64,000 bases of DNA, taken from the NCBI GenBank assembly GCA_022414725.1, contig CM039463.1, positions 26,577,593 through 26,641,592 on the forward strand, given 5' to 3'. The position numbers and the translations under genes are program-made. Source of the stretch: Microglena sp. YARC. Its lineage: Eukaryota > Chlorophyta > Chlorophyceae > Chlamydomonadales > Chlamydomonadaceae. The notes under the pieces are model-generated. The model was not told where the DNA came from. It searched no databases and worked only from the letters and a program-made list of their open reading frames with translations. How positions within the stretch are numbered: the stretch's first letter is position 1; each line of letters starts with the position of its first letter. Shown piece by piece: positions 47,262 through 54,361 of the stretch.

Positions 47262-50200
47262 CGACACTTGTACTGGTGCCCTACTGGACTCCAAATGTCT
47301 AAAACCTAAACTTTAAACCCTCTGTGGTTAGGACAATAATTCCTGTGACTAACCCAAACAACCATTTCCCTCTAGAAAACGGAATCAATTAAGAAACTAT
47401 GTCAAGGGAAGTGGCTTGTTAATATTGCATGTGTTATGCAGGGTACTTCCAAGCGCGCTTTTGCGTGCTGGCGCGCTGTCTTTTTGAGGCCCACTGCGCG
47501 TTTCGCACAGTTTTTTGCACCCCCCCTGTGGGCGCAGCAAGCAATTTTTGCGCTTTTTGCACTACAAAGCGCAGTTTTGTTTTTTTCAAGTGCGTTAAAG
47601 CGCTGGCCAAATTGGTCAATGGAAGTACCCTGGTGTTATGTACATTTGTAATGTAAAGCTTTTCTAAATCAATAGTTAGTGGTGGATGACCCCAGTGCAA
47701 GCAAATTGTCTGGCCTTCTCAACCTCATGCCTCATAATAAGGCGTACAATTTATTTATTTAGGCTCCAGCTGTGGTTGGCCCCAGTGCAAGCAAATGGGC
47801 TGGCCCCCTCAACCTCGCGCCTCGTAATAAGGCGTACTATTTCATTATTTTAAGCTTTTCTCACTCTCCGTATGCTTGGGCATACTATTTATGTATTTAA
47901 AGCTAATAAGGCACATATAAGGCATATGATTTATTTATGTAAAGCTAATAAGGCACACTGTTAATTAAGTTAAAGCTGTTCTCACCCACCGTATGCTTGA
48001 GCATACTGTTTATTAATTTATGTATTTATGTATTTATTTAAAGCTAATAAGGCTTACTATTTATTTATTTATGTAAAGCTAATAAGGCATACTATTTATT
48101 TATTATTTTATTGAAAGCCAAGAAGGCATGCTATTTCATTATTTAAAGCTTTTCTCACTCACGGTATGCTTGAGCAAACTTTTATTTATTTATGCATGTA
48201 TTTATTTATTCAAATCTTATAAGGCATACTATTTATTCATTTAAAGCTTGACTCACCCACCGTATTATTTATTTTTTTGAAGCTTTTCCCACTCACCGTA
48301 TTATTTATGTTTTGAAGCTTTTCCCATTCACAAGTTTTTTTCTTTTTGAAGCTCTTCCCACTCACCATATATCTTTATTTCTAGCTTTTCTTACTCACCA
48401 TATGCAACGGAGAACTGTGTGGACTGATGACATGATGCTTGATCATCAGAAGCTGCGATGGTGAAGCAGGTTCACGTTTAGCAAGAGGTGTGTATTTTTT
48501 CTGCCAAAATATCAAGTGTGCAACCAACTAAAATGTGCCTAAATGTCAAATGTAAGAGCAACTAAAATGTGCCAAAATGTCAAATGTGCAAGCAACTAAA
48601 ATGTGCCAAAATGTCAAATGTAAGAGCAACTAAAAATGTGCCAAAATGTCAAATGTGTAGGGTTGGGAAGCAAACGTATAATTATGTATTTATAAGCCGT
48701 ATAAACGTATAAAAACGTATATAAAAATTAGGCACTTCTTGAGAGAATACTTTTACATGGGTGGTATTTCATTGGCATCACATATCAACTCTCAGAAAAA
48801 GAATATGGCAAGTTTATGTTGTCCAAATCTCAGAAAAGAAATCACGACCAGAAAGCGCGTCGACCGGTGAAGAAGTTCGGTGCCAATCTAAGGGAGCCAT
48901 TAAATGCCAGTTGGTATATAATATAACTGTATAAGTGTATAATAATATAAGTACATAACGGTATTGCAATATTTTCCATGTTCACATTGCACTAGGCTTG
49001 CACCATCAATCCTTCAAGCCCACGCAGGAGCACAGCTTGTGGGATGGAAGGCTAGGTGGCGCTCTGATATTTGTGCCATCCTGGCTATCTAGATCAACCT
49101 TTAGGCCAAATGTGTATACAATGGTGCATGTTAATGGTGAATTTAATTGCATATTGTGATAGAGGATGTCAAAAGCTTTCCAATGAGCTATCTAAATCAA
49201 AAATATAATGCTAACCAAGAAAGTTAAGTGCCGGGTCGTGTGCTGTACTTCTCGAAACACAGACTACACGTTTGTATGCGACGTATATAAGGTCGATTTG
49301 AGAAAAACTATACGGCGTATTTATACGTATAAACATATAAACGTATATTAAACGTTTATATGTCGGCCCAACCCTACAAATGTGCAAGCAACTAAAATGT
49401 GCCAAGATATCAAGTGTGCAAGCAACTAAAATGTGCCAACGGCAAACTATTGGAGCTAGCTGGAAGATGCCATGCGTAGCCAAAAAATGAATGCGTGCTT
49501 GTTCACAGTTGCTCTGTTTTCTGCAGGATTAGACTTCTGTGATTTGCTAGACAAAGATGCTAGGACCTTTGTGGGAAGCACCTTGATTTTATGTAAGATT
49601 GGTTTAGTTTGGTATGTATGCAATTGTACAGTCCAGGGATAGCCAAATAGGTCAAAGGTACTTGCCCAACCTTGCAAACAGGAAAGCAGTTTAAAAAAAC
49701 AAGCACTGGCGAACTGAACCCCAACAGATCGTAAAACAATGTGGGACCGGAGTCTGTGCTATGCAGATACGTTTTGGAAAGAAGTGGATTTAGTTGTCCA
49801 TTCATTAATGTCTTGGCTGTCAGCTTAAGACGTACCCAATTGTATAGGCTGCGTCCTGACACACAATCTAAATATTAACCTGCGTCTCATAATCAGGGTG
49901 CTTCCAAGCGCGCGCTTATGCGCGCTGCCTTTTTGAGCCCCACTGCGCGTTTCGCGCAGTGTTTTGCAACCCCCTGTGGGCGCAGCAAGAATTTTTTGCG
50001 CTTTATTTTTTGCTCTCAGAACCTCCCCCACCATCCCTTCCTTTTCTGAACCCCAACAGATCGTAAACAACGTGGGCCCGGAGTCTGTGCTATGCAGATA
50101 AGATTTGGAAATAAGTGGATCTAGTTGTCCATTCATCAATTTCTTGGCTGTCAGCTTGAGAAGTACCCAATTGTATGGGCTGCGTCCTGAGACACAATCA

Positions 50201-52736
50201 AATTCTTTATCTGCGTCTCATAACTTGGGGTCGGCTGTGCTTGACAATATTAGTGCATACATAATATTAAATATTATTATATAATATTAGACGGACGAGC
50301 AGTCTCACCAGAATCTCGAATTTAGTTGAAAAACTAATATTATTGTGACACTGTAATAATATTAGGTAGTATTAGTTTTTCAAACACTTATATTAGTTGC
50401 CGTTCCCTACTCATAACCCCCCCCCACCACCACCACCACCACCACCATCCCAACCCTTTATTAGCTGTCAGTAGGCCTCACATGCCCTTGCCACAGAAAA
50501 CACCATCATATTTGTTTTTCTTCAAATGAGGGTTGGCTCCAGTGCAAGCAAACGAGCTGGCCCCCTTTACCTCACGCCTCGTGATGAGGCATACTTTTGA
50601 TGTACTTCAAATGCCAGATCCTGTACCTCTGACCATCTGTTTTACCTCCAATTACGTCATTGTACGCAGTCCCTTAACAACAGTCAAGACAATCAGATTA
50701 ATCCAGGATTATGTATAAATACAATAACAGGTGGTGCAAGACAAAATATAATGCAACATATATAAAATATAATGCAACATATCTAAAATATAATGTAACA
50801 TATATAAAATATAATGCAACATATCTAAAATATAATGTAACATATATAAAATATAATGCAACATATATAAAATATAATGCAACACATTTAAAATAGAATG
50901 CAACATTTATAAAATATAATGCAACACACCGGTATATAAAATATAATGCAACACACTGGTATATAAAATATAATGAAACATATATAAAATATAATGCAAC
51001 ATATACAAAATATAATGTAACATAGCGACATATAATTCAACATAGCACAACATTCAACAATGGTGGCACAAGACAACGTATCATCCAACTTAGTATGCAT
51101 GGCATGGAAGGAAAATCATTTAAGCATCCAGCTCCCTTCATAGCCCATAAGAAAGATTACAAGGGGCTCATGTCCTAGCAGTGAAACAAAACCACCCTAA
51201 AGTCGGACTCGAGACACCACCCGCCGTCTTCCGATGGCGGGGCTCAAACTCCCGTCACTGAAGCCTTAACGACAGGGTCTGGACCACACCGCCCTCCAGA
51301 CTGGGCAATGACCATGCATGCTCACTAGCACCTCGCTTGCAATACAATCACCAAATCCAACCAAACATGCACCCACTCTGCAAAACTAGCACCTCGCTTG
51401 CACACTAGCACCTACTCTGCATCACTAGCACCTACTCTGGACCACACCGCCCTCCAGACTGGGCAATCACCTGCTAGGTGGTGCATCACTAGCACCTAGG
51501 TCTGGACCACACCGCCCTCCAGACTGGGCAATGACCATGCATGCTCACTAGCATGCATTTTTGTTTTCTACATGTAAGTGAATGCAGATATACCTGTGTA
51601 CATATATGTGAATGCAGATATACCTGTGTACATATATGTGAATGCAGATATACCTGTGTACATATATGTGAATGCAGATATACCTGTGTACATATATTTG
51701 AATGCAGATATACCTGTGTACATATATGTGAATGCAGATATACCTGTGTACATATATGTGAATGCAGATATACCTGTGTACATATATGTGAATGCAGATA
51801 TACCTGTGTACATATATGTGAATGCAGATATACCTGAGTACATATTTATTACAAATGCATGCATAGAATTGAACATGCCCACTAGCATGCAACATCTGTG
51901 CATGCAAATATGCAGATGTATGCGGCTACATATTCAGTGCACATACATGTATAACCATGTACATGCTCTAGCATGCAACATTTGTGCATATGCAGATATA
52001 TCTGTGTGCGGCTACATATGTATAACAAATGCATGCATAGCCTTGTTCATACTCACTAGCATGCAACATATGTGCATGCAAATATGTAGATGTGTACGGC
52101 TACATATATATTACAAATGCATGCATAGCCTTGGACATGCTCATTAGCATGCAATATATGTGAATGCAAATATATCTGTGTACAGCTACATATTCAGTAC
52201 AAATACATGTATAGCCTTGTTCCATGCTCACTAGCATGCTCACTAGCATGCAACATCTGTGCATGCAAATATATCTGTGTACAGCTACATATTCAGTACA
52301 AATACATGTATAGCCTTGTTCCATGCTCACTAGCATGCTCACTAGCATGCAACATCTGAGCATGCAAATATGTAGATGTGTGCGGCTACACATTTATTAC
52401 AAATACATGCATAGCCTTGAAGATGCTCATTAGGATGCAACATCTGTGCATATGCAGATGTATCTGTGTGCGGCTACATGTGTATAACAAATGCATGCAT
52501 AGCCTTGTTCATACTCACTAGCATGCAACATATGTGCATGCAGATATCTGTGTACGGCTACATATTCATTACAAATACATGCATAGCCATTTAAGTGCTC
52601 ACTAACATGCAACATCTGTGCATGCTGACAGAGGACTCACCAGTGGGAGGAGGGAGGCTGCCAAAACTATCCACACAAACGCGAATAGCAGAAGTGTGGG
52701 TACGGCACCAGGCCCGAATCTTCCTGATGACTTCAT
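27063..52736 (-). CDS. secretory-pathway kinase-like protein (FAM20/PI3-4K-like fold), paralogue 1
   Basis: Assembled from exons at 52736-52641, (47040-47020, uncertain), 46155-45742, 43744-43442, 41995-41823, 38574-38418, 35696-35520, 33191-33078, 32135-32034, 29632-29524, 27606-27440 and 27152-27063. All junctions are GT-AG and every phase matches, including a phase-2 pair (41823/38574, completing Ser) and a phase-1 pair (29524/27606, completing Asp). The product is about 635 residues: signal peptide or anchor, Ser/Thr/Ala-rich stalk, two CxxCxxC motifs, a kinase-like N-lobe (GWAVVKTW, candidate ATP lysine), catalytic loop CDRHQQN, metal-binding LIDND, and a helical C-terminal part. DRH-x2-N with a later acidic motif is typical of PI3/4-kinase-like and FAM20/four-jointed kinases; the N-terminal anchor favours a Golgi or extracellular kinase. 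Substrate unknown. About 95% of the span is intron. Confidence 0.7.
27440..27606 (-). CDS. kinase-like gene 1, exon with HGYEWTLYHGEP
   Basis: Acceptor catcactccag, donor cacaag/gtacgc. It adds D-MLSHGYEWTLYHGEPLNQ, PMHRYKESPPCCSIHY and VYICNDPAYHK; the first codon (Asp) is completed by the last base of exon 29632-29524. Two extra copies of its first 60-70 bases follow on the right. Confidence 0.75.
27640..27990 (+). repeat. acceptor-junction copies of exon 27606-27440
   Basis: Two copies (about 27656-27735 and 27822-27893) of ctcatagccatggctgagca with the upstream exon bases and catatctggggtgatgttg, separated by gatgttgatgtgggt repeats. Read on the minus strand these are acceptor plus exon start; the exon parts decay after about 60 bases. 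Confidence 0.85.
28180..28460 (+). repeat. duplicated segment with cctaggcagcctagg palindrome
   Basis: gttgttcaaaacactacgtt with cacgtctcaaacacacat (28295-28335) recurs at 28430-28470. The stretch 28210-28290 is rich in inverted ggcaggg / aggcctacc motifs. No gene seen. Confidence 0.6.
28790..29155 (+). repeat. tandem array, about 6 units of 60-75 bp
   Basis: Unit: gaagtacacttgaacaaccc, tgactgccatatggtgacac, ctgcatgcac. It lies in the intron between exons 29632-29524 and 27606-27440. Confidence 0.85.
29155..29523 (+). repeat. donor-junction array of exon 29632-29524
   Basis: Three copies at about 110-bp spacing of cacctcttgatctattcctt and atagcatctgccaa. On the minus strand this is the exon end (ttggcagatgctat ... 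gatcaagag) plus the donor gtgagatgtg, with AT-rich filler between. Confidence 0.85.
29524..29632 (-). CDS. kinase-like gene 1, exon IQACLTKISG
   Basis: Acceptor cccctcatcag, donor tcaagag/gtgaga. Encodes IQACLTKISGMSTEKVMSEY then GYPHILLADAIRNRSR plus one base. It follows DYRCHV...DFQPK of the previous exon in phase 0. Both of its edges are expanded into arrays. Confidence 0.75.
29633..30360 (+). repeat. acceptor-junction array of exon 29632-29524 with poly-G tracts
   Basis: Seven copies of ttactttctcagtgctcatt, cctgatatcttggttaggca and cgcttggatctga, i.e. the first half of the exon plus its acceptor on the minus strand, separated by gaggggcagcaagttaatt and G runs of 10-50 (29925-29943, 30100-30150, 30225-30255). 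Confidence 0.9.
30363..30985 (+). repeat. short-period array of catggtac/tagcacatgg
   Basis: About 620 bp of permuted gcacatggtacatggtac and atacatagcacatggt words. It gives long Tyr/His/Val/Pro/Cys frames on the minus strand that are not genes. A poly-C tract follows at 31019-31045. Confidence 0.85.
31240..31850 (+). repeat. about 41-bp tandem array, some 13 units
   Basis: ctattagcctctcctggatt and agcctctcctgggtactctt alternate. Just left (31140-31340) a longer unit with gaatccaactgaatccaaac is present twice. Confidence 0.9.
31905..32033 (+). repeat. donor-junction copy of exon 32135-32034
   Basis: ggattcaccttgggttgaaa with gtcagttccgatctttc (exon end and donor on the minus strand) occurs at 31950-31987 as well as at the true site 32028-32065; gaagccta/catacaggcaac filler is also duplicated. 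Confidence 0.8.
32034..32135 (-). CDS. kinase-like gene 1, exon DPPQDYEKSTNP
   Basis: Acceptor catcaaacgcag, donor cccaag/gtgaat. 34 codons, phase 0 at both ends: DPPQDYEKSTNPLQLLDYRC then HVKDGKIGTDFQPK. It lies after the metal-binding LIDND motif in the protein. Confidence 0.75.
32160..32445 (+). repeat. (GTAT)n and (GTCT)n microsatellite
   Basis: Runs of tatg (32150-32290) pass into tctg/tgtc (32290-32440). A common dispersed repeat follows at 32445-32590. Confidence 0.95.
32600..32795 (+). mobile_element. tRNA-like B-box and LINE 3' tail (ccaccaggc family)
   Basis: gcggggttcgaatccctacg (B-box-like) at 32643-32662 precedes gctatgtccaggttaagtag, cccgtttctaccg, ggctcccttaa and gccccaccaggcc. 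The tail is shared with 62611-62705 (+), 39225-39345 (-) and 62755-62872 (-), and resembles the end of the RandI-like element at 23.7 kb. Confidence 0.6.
33078..33191 (-). CDS. kinase-like gene 1, exon CGVDSILIPTTQK
   Basis: Acceptor cttctggcgtag, donor ccattg/gtacgt; 38 codons, phase 0 both sides: VYGTAWRRCGVDSILIPTTQ then KFQINHLQWAFVMKNPPL. It follows directly on LIDNDQ. An overlapping minus frame stays open further left (to 32991), but the donor is strong. Confidence 0.7.
33192..34870 (+). repeat. acceptor-junction array of exon 33191-33078 with poly-C and (CA)n
   Basis: Seven copies of ggtccatacatttacgcgag, aaggcaaagtggcattttca, tggcaggtacaaaatatatc and agaagac occur, with C runs and CA/CACC repeats between them (33340-33385, 33611-33640, 33850-33882, 33890-34340). 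Each copies the exon start gtatgg plus upstream acceptor region on the minus strand. A decayed extension (acattttcatggcaggtat, 5 copies) continues to 34870. Long Pro/His/Thr frames here are artefacts. Confidence 0.9.
35200..35519 (+). repeat. repeats beside donor of exon 35696-35520
   Basis: Three copies of gtagggaggcctggacctgg/aactggggt and a run of gggcct (35340-35450), plus three copies of cagtaccattcccagtaac at 35160-35250. The link to the donor sequence itself is weak. Confidence 0.6.
35520..35696 (-). CDS. kinase-like gene 1, catalytic exon (CDRHQQN, LIDND)
   Basis: Acceptor ccactcacag, donor gaccag/gtcaga; 59 codons, phase 0: EGGSPRTKPEEFLEMMSRVD, GDEVKRGAIHDLLFSQ, CDRHQQNLLFQ and GKMTLIDNDQ. 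The Asp of DRHQQN would be the catalytic base, the Asn a metal ligand, and the Asp of LIDND the DFG-like metal ligand. This pattern belongs to atypical kinases (PI3/4K, FAM20, HipA-like) rather than classical HRD/DFG kinases. Confidence 0.8.
35697..36000 (+). repeat. acceptor duplication and (CAT/CAC)n microsatellite
   Basis: tcctcctgtgagtggtggtg occurs at about 35692 and again at 35745, duplicating the acceptor of the catalytic exon. A (atc/acc)n run of 170 bp follows (35815-35985). Confidence 0.75.
36010..36440. mobile_element. MITE fragments split by (CAT)n expansion
   Basis: ggagctgtctagaagctgct with aaaaataaaca at 36027-36070, and gcatctaggcagcttccctg ... ggctcagggagctgcctagg at 36170-36425, match the MITE families at 21349 and 10535. 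The second element carries an internal (atc)n expansion at 36250-36360. Confidence 0.5.
36470..36930 (+). repeat. duplicated units and degenerate TTTAGGG repeats
   Basis: Two copies of gaaaccc(t/a)ggcttgcacg, two to three copies of gatgtcaccgaagcc(g/a)cactc, and at 36745-36800 a run of gtagggtttaggatttaggg type, i.e. plant/green-algal telomere-like repeats inside an intron. Confidence 0.65.
37121..37312 (+). repeat. interspersed repeat, ggcggagcccc family
   Basis: ggcggagccccctcttcaag to ttccgcgtcgcttgc; a closely related copy lies reversed at 12556-12737. Confidence 0.65.
37380..37990 (+). repeat. palindromic ggccattaa segment and duplicated block
   Basis: aataggccattaaattaagg and taccttaatggccccc face each other at 37390-37490. 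Further on ggacgagctttgtcg(a/g)cagtgg and ccaggaagtcgatttcagcc occur at 37730-37790 and again at 37898-37955. No exon seen. Confidence 0.6.
37990..38417 (+). repeat. donor-junction array of exon 38574-38418
   Basis: Three copies, about 120 bp apart, of ccaactcatgtgccatcaac, accttcatttgcgaa, ggctgcatacccctt and aacacaccacgtcttcacta. Each is the last 100 bases of the exon plus donor on the minus strand. Confidence 0.9.
38418..38574 (-). CDS. kinase-like gene 1, N-lobe exon (AVVKTW)
   Basis: Acceptor actacctgcag, donor gagttg/gtaagt. One base completes Ser with the previous exon, then WLFRVRTNKTASGWAVVKTW, CVPVRKALQKGYAACSPL and RVYSQMKVLMAQEL. AVVKTW is the best candidate for the ATP-anchoring lysine. 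The next exon joins in phase 0 (QEL-EGGSP). Confidence 0.75.
38575..39210 (+). repeat. acceptor-side G/T-rich array of exon 38574-38418
   Basis: About 20 permuted units of gtagtatgggcatatgtagt, tagggcacgtgtgtgtagg and acgggtggtacgggcgt. It starts at the acceptor itself (minus strand ccatactacctgcag). Confidence 0.85.
39225..39345 (-). mobile_element. LINE 3' tail (ccaccaggc family), reverse
   Basis: taatgataacgcctggtggg, gcgtggtattaagggagccc, gagaacgggctgctac, then accatggcggttgacaacg. It is the reverse complement of the tail at 32690-32795. Confidence 0.7.
39570..39940 (+). repeat. 71-bp tandem array, 5 units
   Basis: Near-identical units: actcagcaggtatgcgccca, aggtgcttgtatcagtacaa, ggcagtacaaggctgt. 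Older, decayed relatives (caatgtgcttgtatcaatga) lie at 40150-40380 beyond a retroelement insertion. Confidence 0.95.
39985..40110 (+). mobile_element. RandI-like LINE 3' tail, strongly 5'-truncated
   Basis: cgcatgaaggagtct ... ttactatgtctgccatgg, ccccagctgcggcgtacggg, cacgcccctccaggcgtttt matches 23657-23780. It starts in the last codons of the ORF and splits the 71-bp array from its older part. Confidence 0.85.
40440..41822 (+). repeat. donor-junction array of exon 41995-41823, 9 units of about 140 bp
   Basis: Each unit reads cttacctggggctcccccca, atatccaaggagtagtagtt, gttgaacatgatag, ctggccatgtattcaaggg, then tgcatcatgtgcatcc, ctaacccacctccactcttg. On the minus strand this is the exon end (ATG TTC AAC AAC TAC region), donor and first intron bases. 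The middle six units are almost identical. Confidence 0.95.
41823..41995 (-). CDS. kinase-like gene 1, exon with second CxxCxxC
   Basis: Acceptor gtttctgatgcag, donor agccccag/gtaagt. EHSIDLTDIAPGNAMADPRK, HLPNCTVCWGCKHTLEYMAS, GAIMFNNYYSLEIGGSP plus two bases. CTVCWGC echoes the CQACKVC of the preceding exon. Together with the lumenal location inferred from the N-terminus these are probably disulfides or a small metal site. Confidence 0.75.
41996..42360 (+). repeat. acceptor-junction array of exon 41995-41823
   Basis: Four to five copies of gtgctatgtctgcaaggtcg, atggaatgc, cctgcatcac, mixed with aaggtatgataacactgg. On the minus strand: acceptor gatgcag plus exon start gagcattccatcgac. Confidence 0.9.
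42360..43441 (+). repeat. donor-junction array of exon 43744-43442
   Basis: Two long decoys (43078-43200 and 43268-43375) copy the last 100 bases of the exon (agatgccatccagatcctca, atctgaaagcgagaatcgga, catctcccatc) with small frame-breaking changes. Seven to eight shorter units of about 120 bp (ggatctgctccaccctgtca, acacctcctctatcac, tgtccccacccacc) lie further left. Confidence 0.9.
43442..43744 (-). CDS. kinase-like gene 1, exon with first CxxCxxC and SVVAH
   Basis: Acceptor cctgcgcag, donor ttgaag/gtgggt; 101 codons, phase 0: KFPHVTECQACKVCIPYSVV, AHTSEAQKKAAESDVKEIL, a Ser/Arg-rich middle, then SRFQIEDLDGIYKLK. The plus-strand paralogue has FPHYNDCNLCTVCVPHSVVA at the same exon start and FQIREHDGVLHIQ at the same exon end, which supports both boundaries. 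Confidence 0.85.
43745..44480 (+). repeat. acceptor-junction array of exon 43744-43442, about 7 units of 84-90 bp
   Basis: gatgcaaaccttgcatgcct, ggcactcagtcacgtggggg, aatttctgcgcaggacaagg, tgaggtgtgggtgtcagtgt. On the minus strand: acceptor gcgcag plus the first 50 exon bases. The three central units are identical. Confidence 0.95.
44480..45741 (+). repeat. donor-junction array of exon 46155-45742
   Basis: Four to five copies (about 44813, 44937, 45110, 45258, 45482) of cactcacaagaatacgctcc, acatcctccttgcttgaagg, catctccac-ccatccattt, cagcattcctattagtctca are separated by CCAC/ACAC-rich filler. On the minus strand each is the exon end KEDVERIL plus donor gtgagtgg. Confidence 0.95.
45742..46155 (-). 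CDS. kinase-like gene 1, stalk exon (Ser/Thr/Ala-rich)
   Basis: Acceptor tttgcttccag, donor attctt/gtgagt; 138 codons, phase 0. Starts APVTIPLVQAPQPAVTSTPV and ends AEMDGVEMPTSKEDVERIL. It is low-complexity, proline/threonine-rich, as in stem regions of Golgi type II proteins. The paralogue exon also ends in EEDIERIL at the same phase. The acceptor is preceded by a 630-bp pyrimidine tract. Confidence 0.8.
46156..46790 (+). repeat. (GGGA)n purine array
   Basis: About 630 bp of gggagggagggagggagg with local a/ggta variants. On the transcribed (minus) strand it is an uninterrupted CCCT-type polypyrimidine tract ending at the acceptor of exon 46155-45742. Pro/Ser and Gly/Arg/Glu frames here are artefacts. 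Confidence 0.95.
47020..47040 (-). CDS. possible microexon of kinase-like gene 1
   Basis: ctcgacaactag / 21 bases / gtaagttacc would encode SAEVIIQ in phase 0, compatible with exon 1 and exon 46155-45742. A longer reading through the adjacent (TCA)n as polyserine ends in the wrong phase. Very short, so uncertain. Confidence 0.3.
47098..47265 (+). repeat. (GAT)n microsatellite
   Basis: About 55 gat triplets with rare aat/aag changes; polyserine or polyaspartate when translated. Confidence 0.98.
47439..47632. mobile_element. hAT-type MITE (cagggtacttcca TIR)
   Basis: 194 bp with perfect 13-bp inverted ends cagggtacttcca / tggaagtaccctg and a perfect 8-bp target duplication gtgttatg (47431-47438 and 47633-47640). 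The interior is rich in gcgc words. A right-truncated copy starts at 49894, and a left-end fragment is at 20136. Confidence 0.9.
47660..48400 (+). repeat. AT-rich tandem array, about 45-bp units
   Basis: Some 12 diverged units with aaagctaataaggcatacta, tttatttatttatg and cttttctcactcaccgtat. The first units also carry ccccagtgcaagcaaatggg, found again at 28700 and 50530. Confidence 0.75.
48500..49440 (+). repeat. aactaaaatgtgcc array split by a transposon
   Basis: Units of aactaaaatgtgccaaaatg and tcaaatgt(gc/aa)agagc (about 35 bp) at 48520-48657 resume at 49377-49440 after the hAT element. Confidence 0.85.
48658..49376. mobile_element. non-autonomous hAT element (tagggttggg TIR)
   Basis: 719 bp bounded by tagggttggg and cccaaccc-ta, with a perfect 8-bp target duplication caaatgtg (48650-48657 and 49377-49384). 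Subterminal aacgtataaacgtataaa words occur at both ends. No transposase frame inside. Confidence 0.9.
49628..50215 (+). repeat. duplicated block containing a dispersed repeat and a truncated MITE
   Basis: 49715-49890 (gaaccccaacagatcgtaaa ... tgtccattcattaat ... ctgcgtctcataa) recurs at 50052-50222 with small changes. Between the copies lies the truncated cagggt(a/g)cttcca MITE (49894-50015). Confidence 0.75.
50720..51040 (+). repeat. about 20-bp tandem array, some 15 units
   Basis: aaaatataatgcaacatata repeated with c/t and aacac variants. Confidence 0.95.
51146..51540 (-). repeat. tRNA-derived SINE and its tandem fragments
   Basis: On the minus strand: gagggcggtgtggtccagac (A-box-like), gacgggagtttgagccccgc (B-box-like), then a tail with cgactttagggtgg and tgctaggacatgagcccc. 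The piece accacaccgccctccagact with gggcaat is repeated at 51440 and 51505 among copies of ctagcacct. Confidence 0.6.
51568..51845 (+). repeat. 36-bp tandem array, about 8 units, near-perfect
   Basis: gtgaatgcagatatacctgt plus gtacatatat; one unit has tttg for tgtg and the last has gagta. No spacers, so not a CRISPR. Confidence 0.98.
51846..52640 (+). repeat. array of about 100-bp units beside exon 1 donor of kinase-like gene 1
   Basis: Seven to eight units of tcactagcatgcaacatctg, tgcatgcaaatat, gtgtacggctacatatt and acaaatacatgcatagcctt. It begins right after the donor of exon 52736-52641 (minus strand gtgagtcctctgtcagcatg). Confidence 0.85.
52641..52736 (-). CDS. kinase-like gene 1, first exon: signal peptide/anchor
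   Basis: ATG at 52734-52736: MKSSGRFGPGAVPTLLLFAF then VWIVLAASLLPL, donor cactg/gtgagt, phase 0. Basic N-terminus plus about 18 hydrophobic residues is a signal peptide or type II anchor. The first exon of the paralogue at 54272 has the same length, hydrophobic core (VLAGSILPM) and donor. The assignment to this gene across a 5.6-kb intron rests on that parallel. Confidence 0.7.
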
Positions 52737-54271
52737 GGATGTTTGTGAGGGCGTCAAACAACTAATCGGTTACTTCAATGCCATCAGTCACTACGGAGTT
52801 GTCCGAGGACCTCCTTTGGACAGCTTCCTTAATCCACGCCGACTTGGAGTACTGCTATCTTTCTTTCTTTCTTTAGCTCTCTAAAACTTCAGGAGGGATA
52901 AAGAGACTTAAAAAGGAAAATGATTGCACCAAGGCAACTGTAAAGCAGAGAAGGGTTTGGTATCAGATTGGAGCTGAGTGTGGGTAAGTGGGTTGTTATG
53001 GTGCAGTTGTCATCACCACCATGCAAGCGACAAGGGGTAGAAGTAACCGCCGGACATCGCCGATGGGGGTGAAAGAGCACGTGTGTGTGAACGTACTTCC
53101 GAATCGGGAAACCAGATTCGAACGAACGAATGCTCGGGAATACTAGCTTTGTGCCGATGGGAGACGGGTAGATAAAAACTTGGAGGTAGATGAAAAAGTT
53201 CGGAGTCGGAGTTCGCGCCAGTTACAGCCCGTTTCAAATACGCCGCGAGGTGGTTCGAGGTGGTTACCTCCCCCAGTGACTCCATAACTCGCATGCTATC
53301 AAACACATTCAAACTCATTCAAACAAAACAAGTTCACGACGCGAGGTGTAACGTTGCGGAATACGAGGCGAGGCGTAGTATACTCTGCCCATTATGAACG
53401 AGGCTGAGAACGAAGTCTCTCCATGATCGAGTTTCAGACATAGAAGTGGGGGGGTGCACCAGAGGTGCACTGTTCGAAACGAGGCTCCTGCACCTCTGCC
53501 GGGAAACGAGGCTTCGGCAGCAGAATTGTGTGAGAAAGAAAGGAAGCTGTGCGCTTAATTGGGCAGATATTTTTCAACGTTCCGAGGTTGCGATTGTCTC
53601 CTCCCTTGCTCCCCACTTCTCAAGCGCCTGCGCCTGCGCCTGAGGTAGCCGGCAAAGAAATGTGATGAGGTGGCGGTGCACGACCTATGAGCTGGCACGT
53701 CGGTCACTCCTTCTGAACAGCCGATGCGGCGAACAGCCGACGACGGGCCCCGACGGGCCCTGCTATGAGAGGACCCCGGAATCGCGGCGTCCACGTCCCC
53801 GCGCGCGAAGTGCTACGGTGTCACTATGCCCTGCTTTCTGACACACTGGCCTATTTGCCGCTTCGAAATGAAAAATCTAGCGCGTGCCAACCCTACATAC
53901 ATCCGCATACATCTTTCGTTTCCTCCTAGTGGGGAAAGAGCGTTTGATCGGCAAGGGCGAGAGATAGAGGATCCAATGTAATCCAATCCAATCCGACCAA
54001 GGACCGACCGGGACATCTACGTCCAACTAACCCCTTTGGAAACGCTTTACGACTATGCCGATGACTTGCACCATACACGAATTCGCCGCAATTCGCAAAC
54101 TTATGCTCTGCTTCAGCGTGGGAAGGAATACTAGATCAAAGACACTGACGCTGGATGATTTGCCGCATGCCCCCTGCTGGTTACTATCACCAAGGGCCCG
54201 ATGCATTACTATCTATATCTGATTATTGAACGTGCTCAGAAGCTTTAAATAGCGATCCATCGTCTAAAGCA
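52737..54271. promoter_or_regulatory. head-to-head intergenic region, probable bidirectional promoter
   Basis: About 1.5 kb of mostly unique, more GC-balanced sequence separates the divergent start codons at 52736 (-) and 54272 (+); it lacks the arrays seen elsewhere. ctttaaatag lies about 20 bases before the plus-strand ATG. No conserved open frame seen. Confidence 0.5.
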
Positions 54272-54361
54272 ATGAAGGGCTCGGCGAAGGGAAACACTTG
54301 CAAGGACCTTGCTGTGATCCTCTTGCTTTGGTTGGTGCTAGCTGGCTCCATTCTTCCAATG
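54272..54361 (+). CDS. kinase-like gene 2, first exon: signal peptide/anchor
   Basis: 30 codons ending CCA ATG / gtgagt. Hydrophobic core at residues 13-29. Same design as exon 52736-52641. Confidence 0.75.

Noticed and set aside
47022..47294. Polyserine exon from (TCA)n
   Set aside because: Its donor gtaagt leaves phase 2, which would create a stop in the next exon; more likely a microsatellite next to a microexon.
51568..51845. CRISPR-like direct repeats
   Set aside because: Units are contiguous without spacers, in a eukaryotic intron.
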